Source: Smittium mucronatum
Lineage: Eukaryota; Kickxellomycota; Harpellomycetes; Harpellales; Legeriomycetaceae
Length of the DNA stretch: 16,556 nucleotides
Direction: 5' to 3'
Assembly: GCA_001953115.1 (NCBI GenBank)
Contig: LSSL01000278.1
Location: 5,379 to 21,934 of the forward strand
The number at the start of each line of letters is the position of its first letter. The stretch's first letter is position 1. Below, piece after piece: positions 1 to 9,540 of the stretch. The position numbers were made by a program, and so were the translations under genes. Under the pieces are notes generated by a model that searched no databases, was not told the DNA's origin, and was given only the letters and a program-made list of their open reading frames with translations.

Positions 1-292
1 GCTCTGAATAGGAGCTCAGTAACTTCAATAGACTATTGTTCATTGACAAAGAGTTTAATTCTTGACTGCATTTAATCTCAGTCATACACCTACTTGAATA
101 AATGCCAGGGGGGGTCTTTCGGTTGGTAGATTGCACCATTTTTCCGTAGGCACGCATTCGGTGGACCTGCAAAGGAGTTTATTGCATTTAGGATAATAGT
201 CTTTTATATACGTCTTTTTCTTTTTTTCATATTTTTTTAGTATAGTTTTTAATGACGTTATCTTACAATAAAATCCCGTGATAAAAAAAAAA
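1..292 (+). mobile_element. Retroposon copy A, 3' part, poly(A)-tailed
   Basis: The 3' part of a retroposon that enters from beyond the left window edge. The segment aligns, as a reverse complement, with 1264-1558, so the family is present twice. It ends with AATAAA (267-272), ten further bases, and a run of ten A (283-292), the layout of a cleaved and polyadenylated transcript copied back into DNA. Shared blocks with copy B include a 21-bp exact match at 113-133 and a 54-bp exact match at 221-274; elsewhere the two agree at roughly four positions in five. I see no open frame on its sense strand; the antisense frame at 82-375 is not kept in copy B. The family is not one I can name, and without the 5' end I cannot say whether it is a SINE, a truncated LINE or something else. 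Confidence 0.65.
267..272 (+). promoter_or_regulatory. Polyadenylation signal of retroposon copy A
   Basis: A perfect AATAAA lies ten bases before the A10 tail. The matching signal stands at the same place in copy B, which makes a chance AATAAA in A+T-rich DNA less likely. Confidence 0.5.
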
Positions 293-1263
293 GATAATGG
301 AGGATGAACTATAAAAATAAAGAAAGACTTTTTTTTTCCAGCTTGGTGAATGGAAAGGTCAAAAAACCATAACAAGAAGCCTGAAAAGTGCTAAAGTCCA
401 CAAAATTATATATCTAAGCTTTAGATAAATATGTATTAAGGATTAATAAACCAAAATTCAATTTCAAAATCAAAACTTTCTATTCAAACGTTTGATAAAG
501 GGCTTAGTACTATTATTTGTATAAAATATAAACCATTCCAACGATTCAGTGGGTAGAGTCTCTTAATATAATATTATCCATATGGATTTAACATAAATGT
601 TGCAAATTTTCAATGAAAATTAAAATATATCCGATTCAAAATAATTTAAATTCCCTTAATACTAAGGTAGTAGAGTTTTTTCAACAAAATTAATTGTTAT
701 CCCTATCTTAACTAACTGAAGAGCTGAATGTGATATCTAAAAAAAACTGTAAAAAGAACAAATAACTATAAAGATATTATGTATTTTTACGACAAAATTT
801 TCCTTAGTATATCTCTAATGAGTTTTCGTGTTTAAAGATCTCGACATAATTTGGCATCAGTTATATTTCCATGAATAATATAATTTTTTATTTTTAGATA
901 AACATAATTTGACATGATAGCAAACGTAATAATATAACTAAAAAATAATAACCAAGTCAAAAAGAGAAATTTTGATTTAAATTATAATATAAACCTGGGA
1001 TGTTAGCGTAAACGCAAATGAGCTCGATACTGGAGGTTAAAAATCATGAAAAATTAATTTATTTTACATGTCGATAACTCCTAAATAAATATTGTACAAT
1101 ATAAATTACACGAAATTCTAGTATTATAGTTTAATAGCTTTTGTGAACGATCTCTAATTGTAAGAATGTCAACGATTTGTGGGTTAAATAAGAAAAAAAT
1201 TAATTTATACACTATAAAATGGCGGTAAAATTAATGAAACAAAAAAAGGGATTGTTCGAAGAA
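293..1263. other. A+T-rich spacer between the two retroposon tails
   Basis: About 970 bp with no gene I can support. The only G+C-richer spot is around 993-1037, where a 15-codon + strand frame (starting T-W-D-V-S-V, ending L-D-T-G-G) runs into TAA; it is too short to call. No homology between this spacer and either retroposon copy is apparent. Confidence 0.5.
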
Positions 1264-1284
1264 TTTTTTTTTGTATCACGGAAT

Positions 1285-1290
1285 TTTATT
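1285..1290 (-). promoter_or_regulatory. Polyadenylation signal of retroposon copy B
   Basis: TTTATT on the + strand, AATAAA on the - strand, followed after twelve bases by a run of nine A on the - strand. It is the counterpart of the signal at 267-272. Confidence 0.5.
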
Positions 1291-1590
1291 GTAAGATAAC
1301 GTCATTAAAAACTATACTAAAAAAATATGAAAAAAAATAAAAAGTCGTATATTAAAGACTATTATCCTAACTACAATAAGTTCCTCTGCCGGATTACGGG
1401 CTGTGTATCTACGGGAAAAGGGTACAATCTACCAACCGAAAGACCATCCCCCTGACATTGCTTCAAGTGGTGAATGACTGAGGTTGCATGCAGTCAAGAA
1501 TTAAGCTCTTTTTCAATCAACAATAGTTCATTGAATCTACCGAGCTTCTAGTCAGAGCCTACTTCTAACAGGATTAATAAAATTAGGCTC

Positions 1591-1782
1591 CTACCCAAAC
1601 GTGGGATTGATCGACATGGCTTTCCTACAAATAGCTGTTGGACGCGGAGATCCGTCTGACTGTCGAACGCTAGACTTGTGCACTAGATTATGTCTCAGCT
1701 GAGCTAAACTATCGGTTCCTCCTGTTTCTAGTTGGTCCTCCTCTGGAATCGCTGTCCTCAGAATCGCTACGAGCTGTATCCA
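1591..1782 (-). CDS. Unrecognised 63-codon open frame overlapping the tRNA-like stretch
   Basis: Stop-to-stop frame of 63 codons with no Met near its start (only a late A-M-S-I-N), so it is not a complete gene. The first third contains P-E-E-D-Q-L-E-T-G-G; the rest is rich in Ser, Arg and Pro. It lies in another register from the 52-codon frame upstream and overlaps it by about 74 bases, so a single frameshift could join the two into one former reading frame. I do not recognise a domain. The tRNA-like motif lies inside it, so at most one of the two readings is likely to reflect the origin of the sequence. Confidence 0.22.
   Translation of the reverse strand, partial: WIQLVAILRTAIPEEDQLETGGTDSLAQLRHNLVHKSSVRQSDGSPRPTAICRKAMSINPTFG
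1641..1713 (-). promoter_or_regulatory. Degenerate tRNA-like stretch with Pol III A and B boxes
   Basis: On the - strand, TAGCTCAGCTGA (1695-1706) fits the tRNA A-box pattern TRGYNNARNNG, and GCGTTCGACAG (1660-1670) keeps the GTTCGA core of the B box. Their spacing is that of a tRNA, and counting 73 bases from the inferred 5' end places the 3' end near 1641. An anticodon-arm-like CTAG...CTAG lies between. The acceptor and T stems do not pair, so this is no working tRNA; it could be the tRNA-derived head of a SINE. It points the same way as the poly(A) tail of copy B. Because it sits well inside the G+C-rich section and overlaps two open frames, chance resemblance remains possible. Confidence 0.4.
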
Positions 1783-1867
1783 CTATTCCCAACCAAGAAT
1801 AGTACACCGCTGTGTGAAATTTTGGTCTAGTGTACTTCGAAAAGTACATTATTAAGCCCCTAAACCA
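1709..1867 (-). CDS. Unrecognised 52-codon open frame in the G+C-rich island
   Basis: Stop-to-stop frame of 52 codons; the first Met is codon 7, giving 46 residues. I do not recognise the product. The middle reads S-W-L-G-I-V-D-T-A, followed by an acidic stretch S-D-S-E-D-S-D-S and an Arg/Asn-rich end. The composition is unlike the Lys/Asn/Ile-dominated translations from the rest of the window, because the DNA itself is G+C-richer. It ends in TAG just as the tRNA-like stretch begins, and overlaps the frame at 1591-1782 out of register. It could be an eroded piece of a retroelement protein, or simply a non-coding repeat that is open because it is G+C-richer. Confidence 0.25.
   Translation of the reverse strand, partial: WFRGLIMYFSKYTRPKFHTAVYYSWLGIVDTARSDSEDSDSRGGPTRNRRNR
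1831..1848. repeat. Small perfect hairpin in the G+C-rich island
   Basis: TGTACTT, loop CGAA, AAGTACA: a 7-bp perfect stem with a 4-base loop near the 5' boundary of copy B. No function is assigned. Confidence 0.5.
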
Positions 1868-2036
1868 CTAAAAGGTATTTCACTCTTAGAAGATGATTGA
1901 TTGCAGAAATTCAATTATTATCATTGAATACCCAATTTAAAAATTTCAAGCCCTTAAATCCAACCCTTATTTTATACAAATGTGTTGAGTCATTTAAATT
2001 TCACATTTAGCTTTAATAAAGAGCCAAAAGGTATGA

Positions 2037-3054
2037 ATTGTGAGTTTTGATATATTTTTAGAGATAATAAATAATCGGTCAATGGACCAGATAAAAGATG
2101 AAAGATATATTTTTTTAAATTAAAACGAGCTATCTGAACCTTCATTCAAAAAATATAAATATAATAGCATTAGTGTTTAAAAAATATTTAGGTTTAAAGT
2201 TTTCAATATAGCGAAGTTATTACAAAATAGTTATTTCCAACTCGTTAATATTATAAAATGTAAAAAACAGAATAGTCTAATTAAAGCTAAAACTCGAAAA
2301 GTAAAAACTATGAACATAAAAAAAATAAAACTCGTATATATATATTAATATAGAAAATTAAAATTAAAATTTTTATAATATTATGATGTACATAAAATTA
2401 TAAGATTTTCACAATGATACGTTTTCGGATAAAAGAAAACCTTTTTTATTCAATAAGAGTATTAAAATGATGTAAATAATTATGTTTTTTTGGGTACCCA
2501 AGATCGGGAGGTTTTCGAAAATTGTTTAAATTGAATAAAGAATATTTAGCTATATCTTTACACTAAATTTAAGGATAAAAATTAGCATAAATACAAGTTA
2601 TATAAAAAGAAATAAAATAAGGGATTATTCTACTCAATAACATAATTCTGAGGTTCAACTAATGAAATTATGAATAGATTAATTATCGATCAAACTTAAT
2701 AAACTATATCGAGCCAAAGTTACAGAAATAAGTAAAAAATATTCATTATCAATCAACTTTCACGTTAATTTTCAATATCAGAAAGTGTAAATAATATGAT
2801 AAAATTTAAAAGCTTTTAATATATTTCACATGTAACATGGGCTTATTTTGCCAATAAAGGCCTATTAAACTAAAAATCAAGAAAATAGCATTATTGTTAA
2901 TTTTGATGAAGCAACAAAGATTAAAAATTTAATTCAAGGGGAAAAAAATCAAATTTTATCATTTAAATATATAAATACAAATTTTTTTACAGATATAATT
3001 ATTCTGGGTTTTCCAAAAAAAAAAAACTATACTCTCAATTTTAAAACAATATAA
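2037..3054 (+). pseudogene. Possible gene relic, broken by stops and at least one frameshift
   Basis: Weak evidence. From 2037 one frame stays open for about 100 codons apart from two TAA (2121 and 2178) and includes a stretch M-D-Q-I-K-D-E-R. The same frame shows Y-V-F-L-G-T-Q-D-R-E-V-F near 2481-2516. A second register, shifted by one or more indels, gives a 61-codon open frame at 2869-3054 with F-D-E-A-T-K-I-K-N-L-I-Q-G. I recognise no family. In DNA this A+T-rich, several such frames are expected by chance, and a competing frame around 2695-2790 looks equally protein-like, so this is a candidate only. Confidence 0.12.
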
Positions 3055-3713
3055 TGTGTAATGTTATATTCTTTTGAAAAAGAAATTTAAAAAAAGATTT
3101 TTGGGACGTAAAGTCTTGTGAATCTTTTATTTCAAATAGTCAAATATTATTCTTATAAATTAATTAATATAAATTCAAATTCAAAAAAAAGAATTTATAA
3201 TGAAAAATTAGATAAAGCTGAATCTGTAATATTAGTTAATGATTATATATAAAAAAGTACAATATCAGGAAACAATGTAAATAAACAGAAGTTATGAATA
3301 GTATTTTCGTCACGGATACTCTCTTATCGATTCATAAGGGGTCATTTAAATCTTTTAGAGATTTTGGAAATATTTTTATGGTATAAAAATTAAATGAGAT
3401 AATTTTTGAAAATTCTTTTGTCTGATAAAATCGCCTTTTATGAGCAATAAATTTGGAAATTTAAATAGATTTATTAATAAAAATTATTTTTTTATGTTTT
3501 TTTCGTAAGTATATAATATAAGTTTTAGTAACTATTTGTTTTTTCTGTCTTTTAACTGAGCCATAATACTGTATTTTCTTGTTACTATTACAAAATAAGA
3601 ATTAGAAAACCAGAGCTAAACTTTAAAAAAGGATTTTTTAGAAGTAAAAAAATGTTTTTTTGAAAAATAAATCCATTTAAAATATTTAAGGTGATTTATA
3701 TAAATATATGTTG

Positions 3714-3747
3714 GAGTCTCCTAAAACCCGAGTAGTTTTGGGGGCTC
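3714..3747. repeat. Imperfect G+C-richer hairpin
   Basis: The arms begin GAGTCTCCTAAAAC and end GTTTTGGGGGCTC, pairing with one bulge and G-T pairs around a loop CCGAGTA. It stands out because the surroundings hold hardly any runs of C or G. It is not followed by a convincing T run, and no gene ends here. Confidence 0.4.
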
Positions 3748-4237
3748 ATGGTTTCAGCTGAACTAACCACAATTTTAGTAACAGATTTTTTATAAAGTAT
3801 AAGATTATTATTCAACGAGTTTTAATTGAAATAGATTTTAACAAATTTTCAAGTAATTGTATTAAAAGTAATATTAATTTGTAATAAAATTAGTATTATC
3901 AATATCTTTAGAGTTCTTTTTAAAAAACTTCAGAGCTAAGATGTATTCAAAAAATTCCACACTAAGTCATAGTTCTTTATTAGAGGTTTTTGTGCTTTTC
4001 TTGATAAATTTTATTATTTTTTCGGTCTTATAAGCAACATGAAACCCTTAATATATTTCATGTAAAGGATAAGCATCTTTGTATTTAGATGTTGTTTGTA
4101 ATAAGATTTGGAAATCCTTAATTTATATTGGGATTATTAATATAATAATATTTTTATATTGAATGTTTAGATCTGTAAAGATAATATGATTTTAATTTCA
4201 ATCGCATATTTAAAATCTCTTCAGAACGCACACAAAT

Positions 4238-4254
4238 TATATATATATATATAT
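4238..4254. repeat. AT dinucleotide microsatellite
   Basis: An uninterrupted 17-base TA alternation. Confidence 0.85.
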
Positions 4255-5840
4255 CAAATATAAACCCATATTATAAGAACTTTATTCAACTTTAACAATA
4301 AATATATCTGAGGAAGAATACTGAAAATTTCCCCATTACTATATGCTCTTAAAAATTTTATCTGAACTTTTTTAAGGTGACCACACATTTATCAAATAAG
4401 AATTAAAAAGTTAATTAATCTTCGGTTTTTTAAGTTTAAAAACTAACATTCTATTATTTTTGTAAAACGAATTTTTAATTTAAAGTTATAAAAAACTAAA
4501 TAAATTAGAAACAAAGGCATAATCAAATTAATATATTATTACAAATTCTAATCTTTTAAAGTTCAAAATTCAAAATTGTTTTTAAATTAACAATCAATAT
4601 CATTATCAGACTAAAACTTCCTATTTATTTTGCTGTTATAATTAATTTTATCGTGAAAAAACATAATTTTAGGAATTTTTATAAAATGTGCTATATTTTC
4701 ATATAAAAAATATACTTTTTGGTATCTATTTTTTTCGCATGAAATATAAAGCTGAATATAAATAAAAAATAATAATAAATACTTCAGAATATATCAAAAT
4801 TATTATAAATCTATTATTTAAAAAAAAAAATTAAATTAACAAAATAATTTTAAATATTATGAAAAAAAAATGTAGTAATATTAATATTCTGGATCATTAC
4901 AGCCTGAAGAAATATAATTACATATACTAAAAAACCTTCGTATAAACTAGTCTCCTATACATCAGACTAAATAACAATATTTTTAATTTCCACTTTATCA
5001 AATGAATCTATATATAAAAGGGACGCAAAGTAAAGGTCTAGAAATATTAACCTCAAATAAAATTAAATGCAATTTTAATCAAATTTTCATAAGACTTTCA
5101 GGTTCAATTGAATAAGGGAATTAAAATCACGTTATACTCTAATGATTTTTTTTAATACACATGATTCTTAGAAATCTAAAAATAAAAATATATATTTGAT
5201 TAAATTCCTGCATATAAAAAAATATCAATAGGCTATTTCTTGTAAATATTTAAATTTTAACTCTAGTGAGTAAAATTTCAATATTTAATTTAATTAAACC
5301 AAAAAAATTATTTTAGCTACTAAAACCAATATATTCACTTTGAAAACTGATTGTGTGATATTTATTAACTTTTTGAAAATTATTTTGAATTATAAAACTA
5401 AAAAAATTACAGAAATGAGTTATGTTTTTCTATTAATTCCAAAATAAAGGAAAATATTAACATTATAGGTTTCAAAATATCTAATAAATGTTATATTTTT
5501 TTCTGAAAATTTAACTGATTTTAGATTAATTTTGAAATAATTTTTTTTTAAAAATTGATGCTTATATATATCGACATTTTTCAAGTTTTTTTCATAATTT
5601 ATTTTTTTACAAAAATTTAAGACTGAAAGGTTTTTAGAAAATATGAATGGATAAAATAAGAAAAATCTTTTACTTTTAAATGTTTACCATTGGACAAAAA
5701 CATGATGAATAAAGAGAAAAGTTTTTTATTTTATTATATAATTCTACATTCAAAAATTATGTTTGAATAATTTACACAATAAAAGCAAAAGATATATATA
5801 TTTATCAAATTCAATATTAGATGCATTTTAATTCTAAAAA

Positions 5841-5863
5841 AGATTATTTGTAATAAATAATCT
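5841..5863. repeat. Perfect 9-bp-stem hairpin
   Basis: AGATTATTT, loop GTAAT, AAATAATCT. A perfect stem made mostly of A-T pairs; chance is a fair explanation at this composition. Confidence 0.5.
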
Positions 5864-6202
5864 ATAAATTTATATTATTTGAGTGACACATTGAGTTAAT
5901 ATCCCTAAATCCAAAGGGTAGGTTTCATATTAAAAAATTAGTATAATAACTTGAAATAAATTTTGTTTTTTTCTCTTTTTCTTGTCAAAAAAAGCCTAAT
6001 CTTTGTTGAAATTGTGAATTTTTTCCAAATTTTTACTAGTTGAAATATCACACCAGAAATTATCAATTGTTAAATATATATTTTGAAATGTTCTATGGAA
6101 GATAAAAGGATAAATAATTATAGCAGTACCCTCTTGTATTTGAAAGATCCAGATAATTAATTGATATATTTAAATCAATTTAGAAGTTGAAATTATAACT
6201 AA

Positions 6203-6217
6203 TTTTTTTTTTTTTTT
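6203..6217 (+). repeat. T15 homopolymer
   Basis: Fifteen consecutive T, one of the longest homopolymers here, followed by CTGCAATAG. It could be the poly(A) tail of an old - strand insertion, but nothing recognisable is attached. Confidence 0.6.
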
Positions 6218-6686
6218 CTGCAATAGGTATGATCAGTAAAACTCTTGAAATTTGTAGAAATTTTTTATTTTTTGAAAAATGGTGAGAATGGTAATAATGA
6301 TAATAAAAAGGAACCAAAATACATATTTAACAAAATTAACTTTATAAATAAAAAAAATTATTTCAAAATAATATAAGACTATGATATTCATAAATCAATA
6401 AACATAAAAATAGTTTAATCAAGGAATTTGTGATATGTTAATATTTGAGTCCAACAAAAAACAAAAAATAATTTTTAGATGTCCTCAAAATTCTAACGGC
6501 AATATCTCCATACTCAGTATAGTTTTAAAGAAACTTTAGTCCAGCACATTATTTTGATAAAAGTAGTGAAAAAAGCTAACTTAAATATTGTAGGGAAAGA
6601 GAATTTTAAAAACAATTTTCTAAACAATTTTTATTTTGGTTAATAAATTTTGATTATAAATTTTGAATTTTATATAAATTTTTTAT

Positions 6687-6712
6687 AGCATAAATTATAT
6701 ATAAATTATGCT
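6687..6712. repeat. 26-bp near-perfect palindrome
   Basis: A 26-base palindrome beginning AGCATAA and ending TTATGCT, with one mismatched position per arm and no spacer. It could extrude as a cruciform. The AGC/GCT ends make it less trivial than a plain AT repeat. Confidence 0.55.
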
Positions 6713-7414
6713 TCTAATATTTCAAAAAATAAATTTCATTTAAATGTTATTTTGATACAATTATTTTTATTTTTATGAGTATTAATTAATTATATTAATA
6801 TTAACTATTTTTAAATAAGAAATTGGTTAATTTTACGATATTTTTTACTTATATTGTAAATTTTCATGTATCACAAATGTAAGTTAAGGGTTGTAAAATG
6901 TAAAAAAAGAAAATTATATGTAATTTTTTTAATTTTTATTCTATCTGATACATATATACTACAGTATAATTATTCGATCTAATATATTTGAATTATTAAA
7001 ATAGATTCAGGAGAAAACTATTGATTGTTATTTGATTGAAAATGGTATTTTATGTAATTTTTTTTTGATTTTTTTCTGTGAAATATTATAGACTTCTTAA
7101 ATAGCATTAAAATAAAATTTGTTGATACATAAACTTTAAAAAAATAATTTTTCTTATTGGACTCGAATTAATCCGCAAGACTCTAAACTTATCCAACAAT
7201 TTTTTGTATGAAATGGTTCTATCTCTTTTTCATAATGATTAGAATGGGAATTTCTCAGCTTTTATAACAAAAAAATAGCCTTTTTTGTAATTTATTTTAT
7301 AAAATGATACTATTTATTAGTGATATTTTTATTTTTTTTAGACTAACAAATCATTATTTTTTCTTTTATTTTACACTTTTATTTCTTTTTAATTTTTTAC
7401 CTAACCTAATTATG

Positions 7415-7478
7415 ATAATCCAATTAAATTTGAAGCTTTATAATAAAATCTAGAGCTTTTTTCATAAAATTGGATTAT
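7415..7478. repeat. 11-bp inverted repeat with 42-bp spacer
   Basis: ATAATCCAATT at 7415-7425 is the exact reverse complement of 7468-7478. Within the spacer a shorter AAGCT/AGCTT pair is nested. It lies about 65 bp before the coding-like patch at 7544. It may be the trace of a small inverted-repeat element or chance. Confidence 0.4.
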
Positions 7479-7543
7479 GGTATCAAAGAAAAAAATTTAA
7501 TTTCTTATTTTAAAAATCATAAATCTCACAAAAAAATAATTAA

Positions 7544-7929
7544 ACCTTTTATTTTCTTAAAAAACAGGCAAGTTGGAGATTTTTATTAGCTAAATTGAAG
7601 CCCGAAAAAATTCTAGAATACAAATTCCAGGCGGAGAAGCGTGAATATATTCAAAAAAGATTTTTTAAATTAAATTAAGGACAGTGTATCAACAAATAAA
7701 TTAAAATTTACTAGAATAGGGTGTGCTCTATGATTTTCTGTTTTAAAAGTGGATTCAAATAAGTTATTTGAAATCTTGAAATTTAAAAACAAAAAGAGAC
7801 ATTTAGACAAGATGGTATTGATCTCACTTTTATAAAATATAATCTAAAATAAATTACTTTAAAAGTTTCAACGGAAAAACTAATAAGAAATATGAAAAAT
7901 TATCTGATGTTTCTTGTAAATTATTTTAA
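7544..7929 (+). pseudogene. Possible gene relic in three successive frames
   Basis: Three adjacent + strand open segments in three registers: 7544-7678 (44 codons, with A-K-L-K-P-E-K-I-L-E-Y-K-F-Q-A-E-K-R-E-Y), 7734-7835 (33 codons, with V-L-K-V-D-S-N-K-L-F-E-I-L-K) and 7843-7929 (28 codons, with F-N-G-K-T-N-K-K-Y-E-K-L-S-D-V). The first uses CCC, GCG, GAG, AAG, CAG and CGT codons, which are rare in this window, and the charged Lys/Glu pattern resembles a real helical protein. Two frameshifts and several stops would be needed, so nothing is expressed from it as it stands. I recognise no family. The patch is the best coding-like candidate in the middle of the window but is short of proof. Confidence 0.2.
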
Positions 7930-8751
7930 AAAAATGATTAATCTGAGAATTTGTGAGATTCCGTTTTTTTATTAAGTAAGGGATTTAAAAAAAAGTAACT
8001 TCTAAACTTCAGTTAATTATATAAAAAAAATCATCAAAATTTTATAATAATATTTCTGAAAGTTAATTTTGCTTGTTATCTCATAATATTTTTAAGTATA
8101 ATGGAACATTAAAAAAAAAATTAAATTGATCTCTACTGTCGTAATGTTGGCAAAAATAGTTATCTTACATATTTTAGTTTATTAAAAAAACAAATTTAAA
8201 TAGTTTGTTTTTGAGTATGTAAAATTGTAAATCCGATTCAGTGATAAAGGTAAATATTACAGAGGAAGTTATAAAAATATTAATTTAACTGAAATTTTCT
8301 GGTTCCATGTGTCAAGGAATTTTATTAAAATTGAAATTTAAGAAGTATTAGCTCAAAATAATCATTTAAATTGATATATCTATGATGAAATTGTTAATAA
8401 TACATAAATAATTAATTGTAATAACTTTTTATTTTTTATGAAATTGTAGATTCTAAATTCTATTTTGGTATCATATCTACAATAGTTGAGCTTTATTTGT
8501 AGAAAAGAATAAATTTTATTAGAAAAGCATTATTTTTGATCTATCTATTAATATCGATCTTCAAATACACAAAAAATATATAATGGAAAGATATCAGTAC
8601 TATAAATAAAGAATATCTATTATTCTTATAAAATTCATATGAAATCACTATTTACTCTGGTTTAAAGTTTATTCCTTATTAAAAAAAATAATATAATGTG
8701 ATCTTATTATCAGTAATAAAATTATTTTATTTAAATATATATAATTTTTGA

Positions 8752-8811
8752 GGGGGTTTGGGTACATTACTAGTTTGGGAGTTCAAGTGTGGCAGTGAGG
8801 TTTTGAATTTT
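8752..8811 (+). other. G-rich islet
   Basis: A 60-base patch with G runs of 5 (8752-8756), 3 (8760-8762) and 3 (8777-8779), followed by GTGTGG and GTGAGG, in otherwise nearly G-free DNA. Only three runs reach GGG, so a standard four-run G-quadruplex is not met, though a two-layer or bulged one is possible. Confidence 0.4.
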
Positions 8812-9528
8812 TCATCATAAAAATTTTAAGATTTCCGTTTTGATCATTTAATATTATTATAATTATTAATTAAAAAATATTTCTTTTAATGAATCCGAAT
8901 ATAACGCACTAAAAATGCTTATTCTAAGCTTCTATATTTTTTTTGAAAAAAAGCAAATTGAGTTCTAGTTTACTATTATATAAAATAAATAAAACTCCAA
9001 CAGCTTATGATAAAAAAAACTAATTTAAAAAATTTTACATTAGGATGACCAAAAAATTTAAAAAAAATAAAATTGTGTTTAATTTCAGTTTAAATATTCT
9101 AAATTAATCTAAAAAACACGCTTAGTTATCAAAATTATTGTTGTCGAGATATAATGTTTTTTTTAAAAGTAACTGGTTGAACTTTGTAGTTCAGTAAATT
9201 TATTCATATATTTAATCGATTATTTTATTCATAAATATGTGTTATTCTATTTAAATAATCACAAATATTTAAGAAATCTTTACACATAAATTTAAATCTT
9301 TTAAGGCTAATTTTAGTATAAATATTTATAAAATTATCATAAATTTACTAAAAATTATCGATCAACAGATTATTTTTAAAATATAATAATATTTATAAAG
9401 ATTTTATCATTTTATAACAATATTGAGGTATATTGAAATTTTATATTCAACCTAATTAATAATAACCTGAATTCAAATAAAATAGATTTTTTCAGCGATT
9501 TATAAAGACATATGACTTAGTTTAATTT

Positions 9529-9540
9529 AAAAAAAAAAAA
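9529..9540 (+). repeat. A12 homopolymer
   Basis: Twelve A followed by CACGC. It could be a decayed poly(A) tail; no AATAAA with adjoining repeat sequence was found to support that. Confidence 0.5.

Larger units (their letters stand above)
221..1336. repeat. 54-bp perfect inverted repeat (3' ends of the two retroposon copies)
   Basis: Bases 221-274 are the exact reverse complement of 1283-1336, 54 bp without a mismatch. The arms belong to a longer imperfect inverted repeat spanning 1-292 and 1264-1558. The perfect part contains AATAAA and lies just before each tail. Being close and inverted, the arms could form a long stem in single-stranded DNA or RNA. Confidence 0.9.
1264..1867 (-). mobile_element. 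Retroposon copy B, poly(A)-tailed, with G+C-rich 5' section
   Basis: The second copy of the family, on the opposite strand. Read on the - strand it ends with AATAAA (complement of 1285-1290), twelve bases and nine A (T run 1264-1272). Its 3' 295 bp match copy A. It extends further 5' than copy A does within the window: from 1559 to about 1867 the sequence is much richer in G and C than anything else here, and includes a tRNA-like stretch and two overlapping open frames. The 5' boundary is uncertain: 1867 is where composition returns to background. I cannot exclude that the G+C-rich section is a separate insertion next to copy B, because copy A leaves the window before this part could be compared. 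Confidence 0.55.
1868..7543. other. Gene-poor A+T-rich stretch, first part
   Basis: No gene I can defend. It contains a 12-bp perfect palindrome TTGGGTACCCAA at 2490-2501, the short repeats and hairpins listed separately, and weak coding-like frames at 2037-3054. The rest is runs of A and T broken by stop codons in all frames. No tRNA, rRNA or spliceosomal RNA gene was seen, but highly diverged RNA genes could be missed by eye. Confidence 0.6.

Noticed and set aside
82..375. 97-codon - strand open frame
   Set aside because: It runs antisense through retroposon copy A into the spacer. The matching stretch of copy B has several stops in the same frame, so the frame is not conserved.
1..1558. 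DNA transposon with ~290-bp terminal inverted repeats
   Set aside because: Both inner ends show AATAAA plus an A run, no transposase relic is inside, and the similarity is strongest at the inner ends. Tail-to-tail retroposons explain this better, though the left edge is cut by the window.
1724..1761. Hammerhead ribozyme core (CTGAGGA ... GAAA on the - strand)
   Set aside because: The two core boxes occur, but the bases just after the first and just before the second do not pair into stem II, and no cleavage-site stem was found.
2037..3478. Ciliate-type genetic code (TAA/TAG as Gln)
   Set aside because: In-frame TGA also interrupts the frame, a competing register looks equally protein-like, and TAA is the most likely stop by composition alone.
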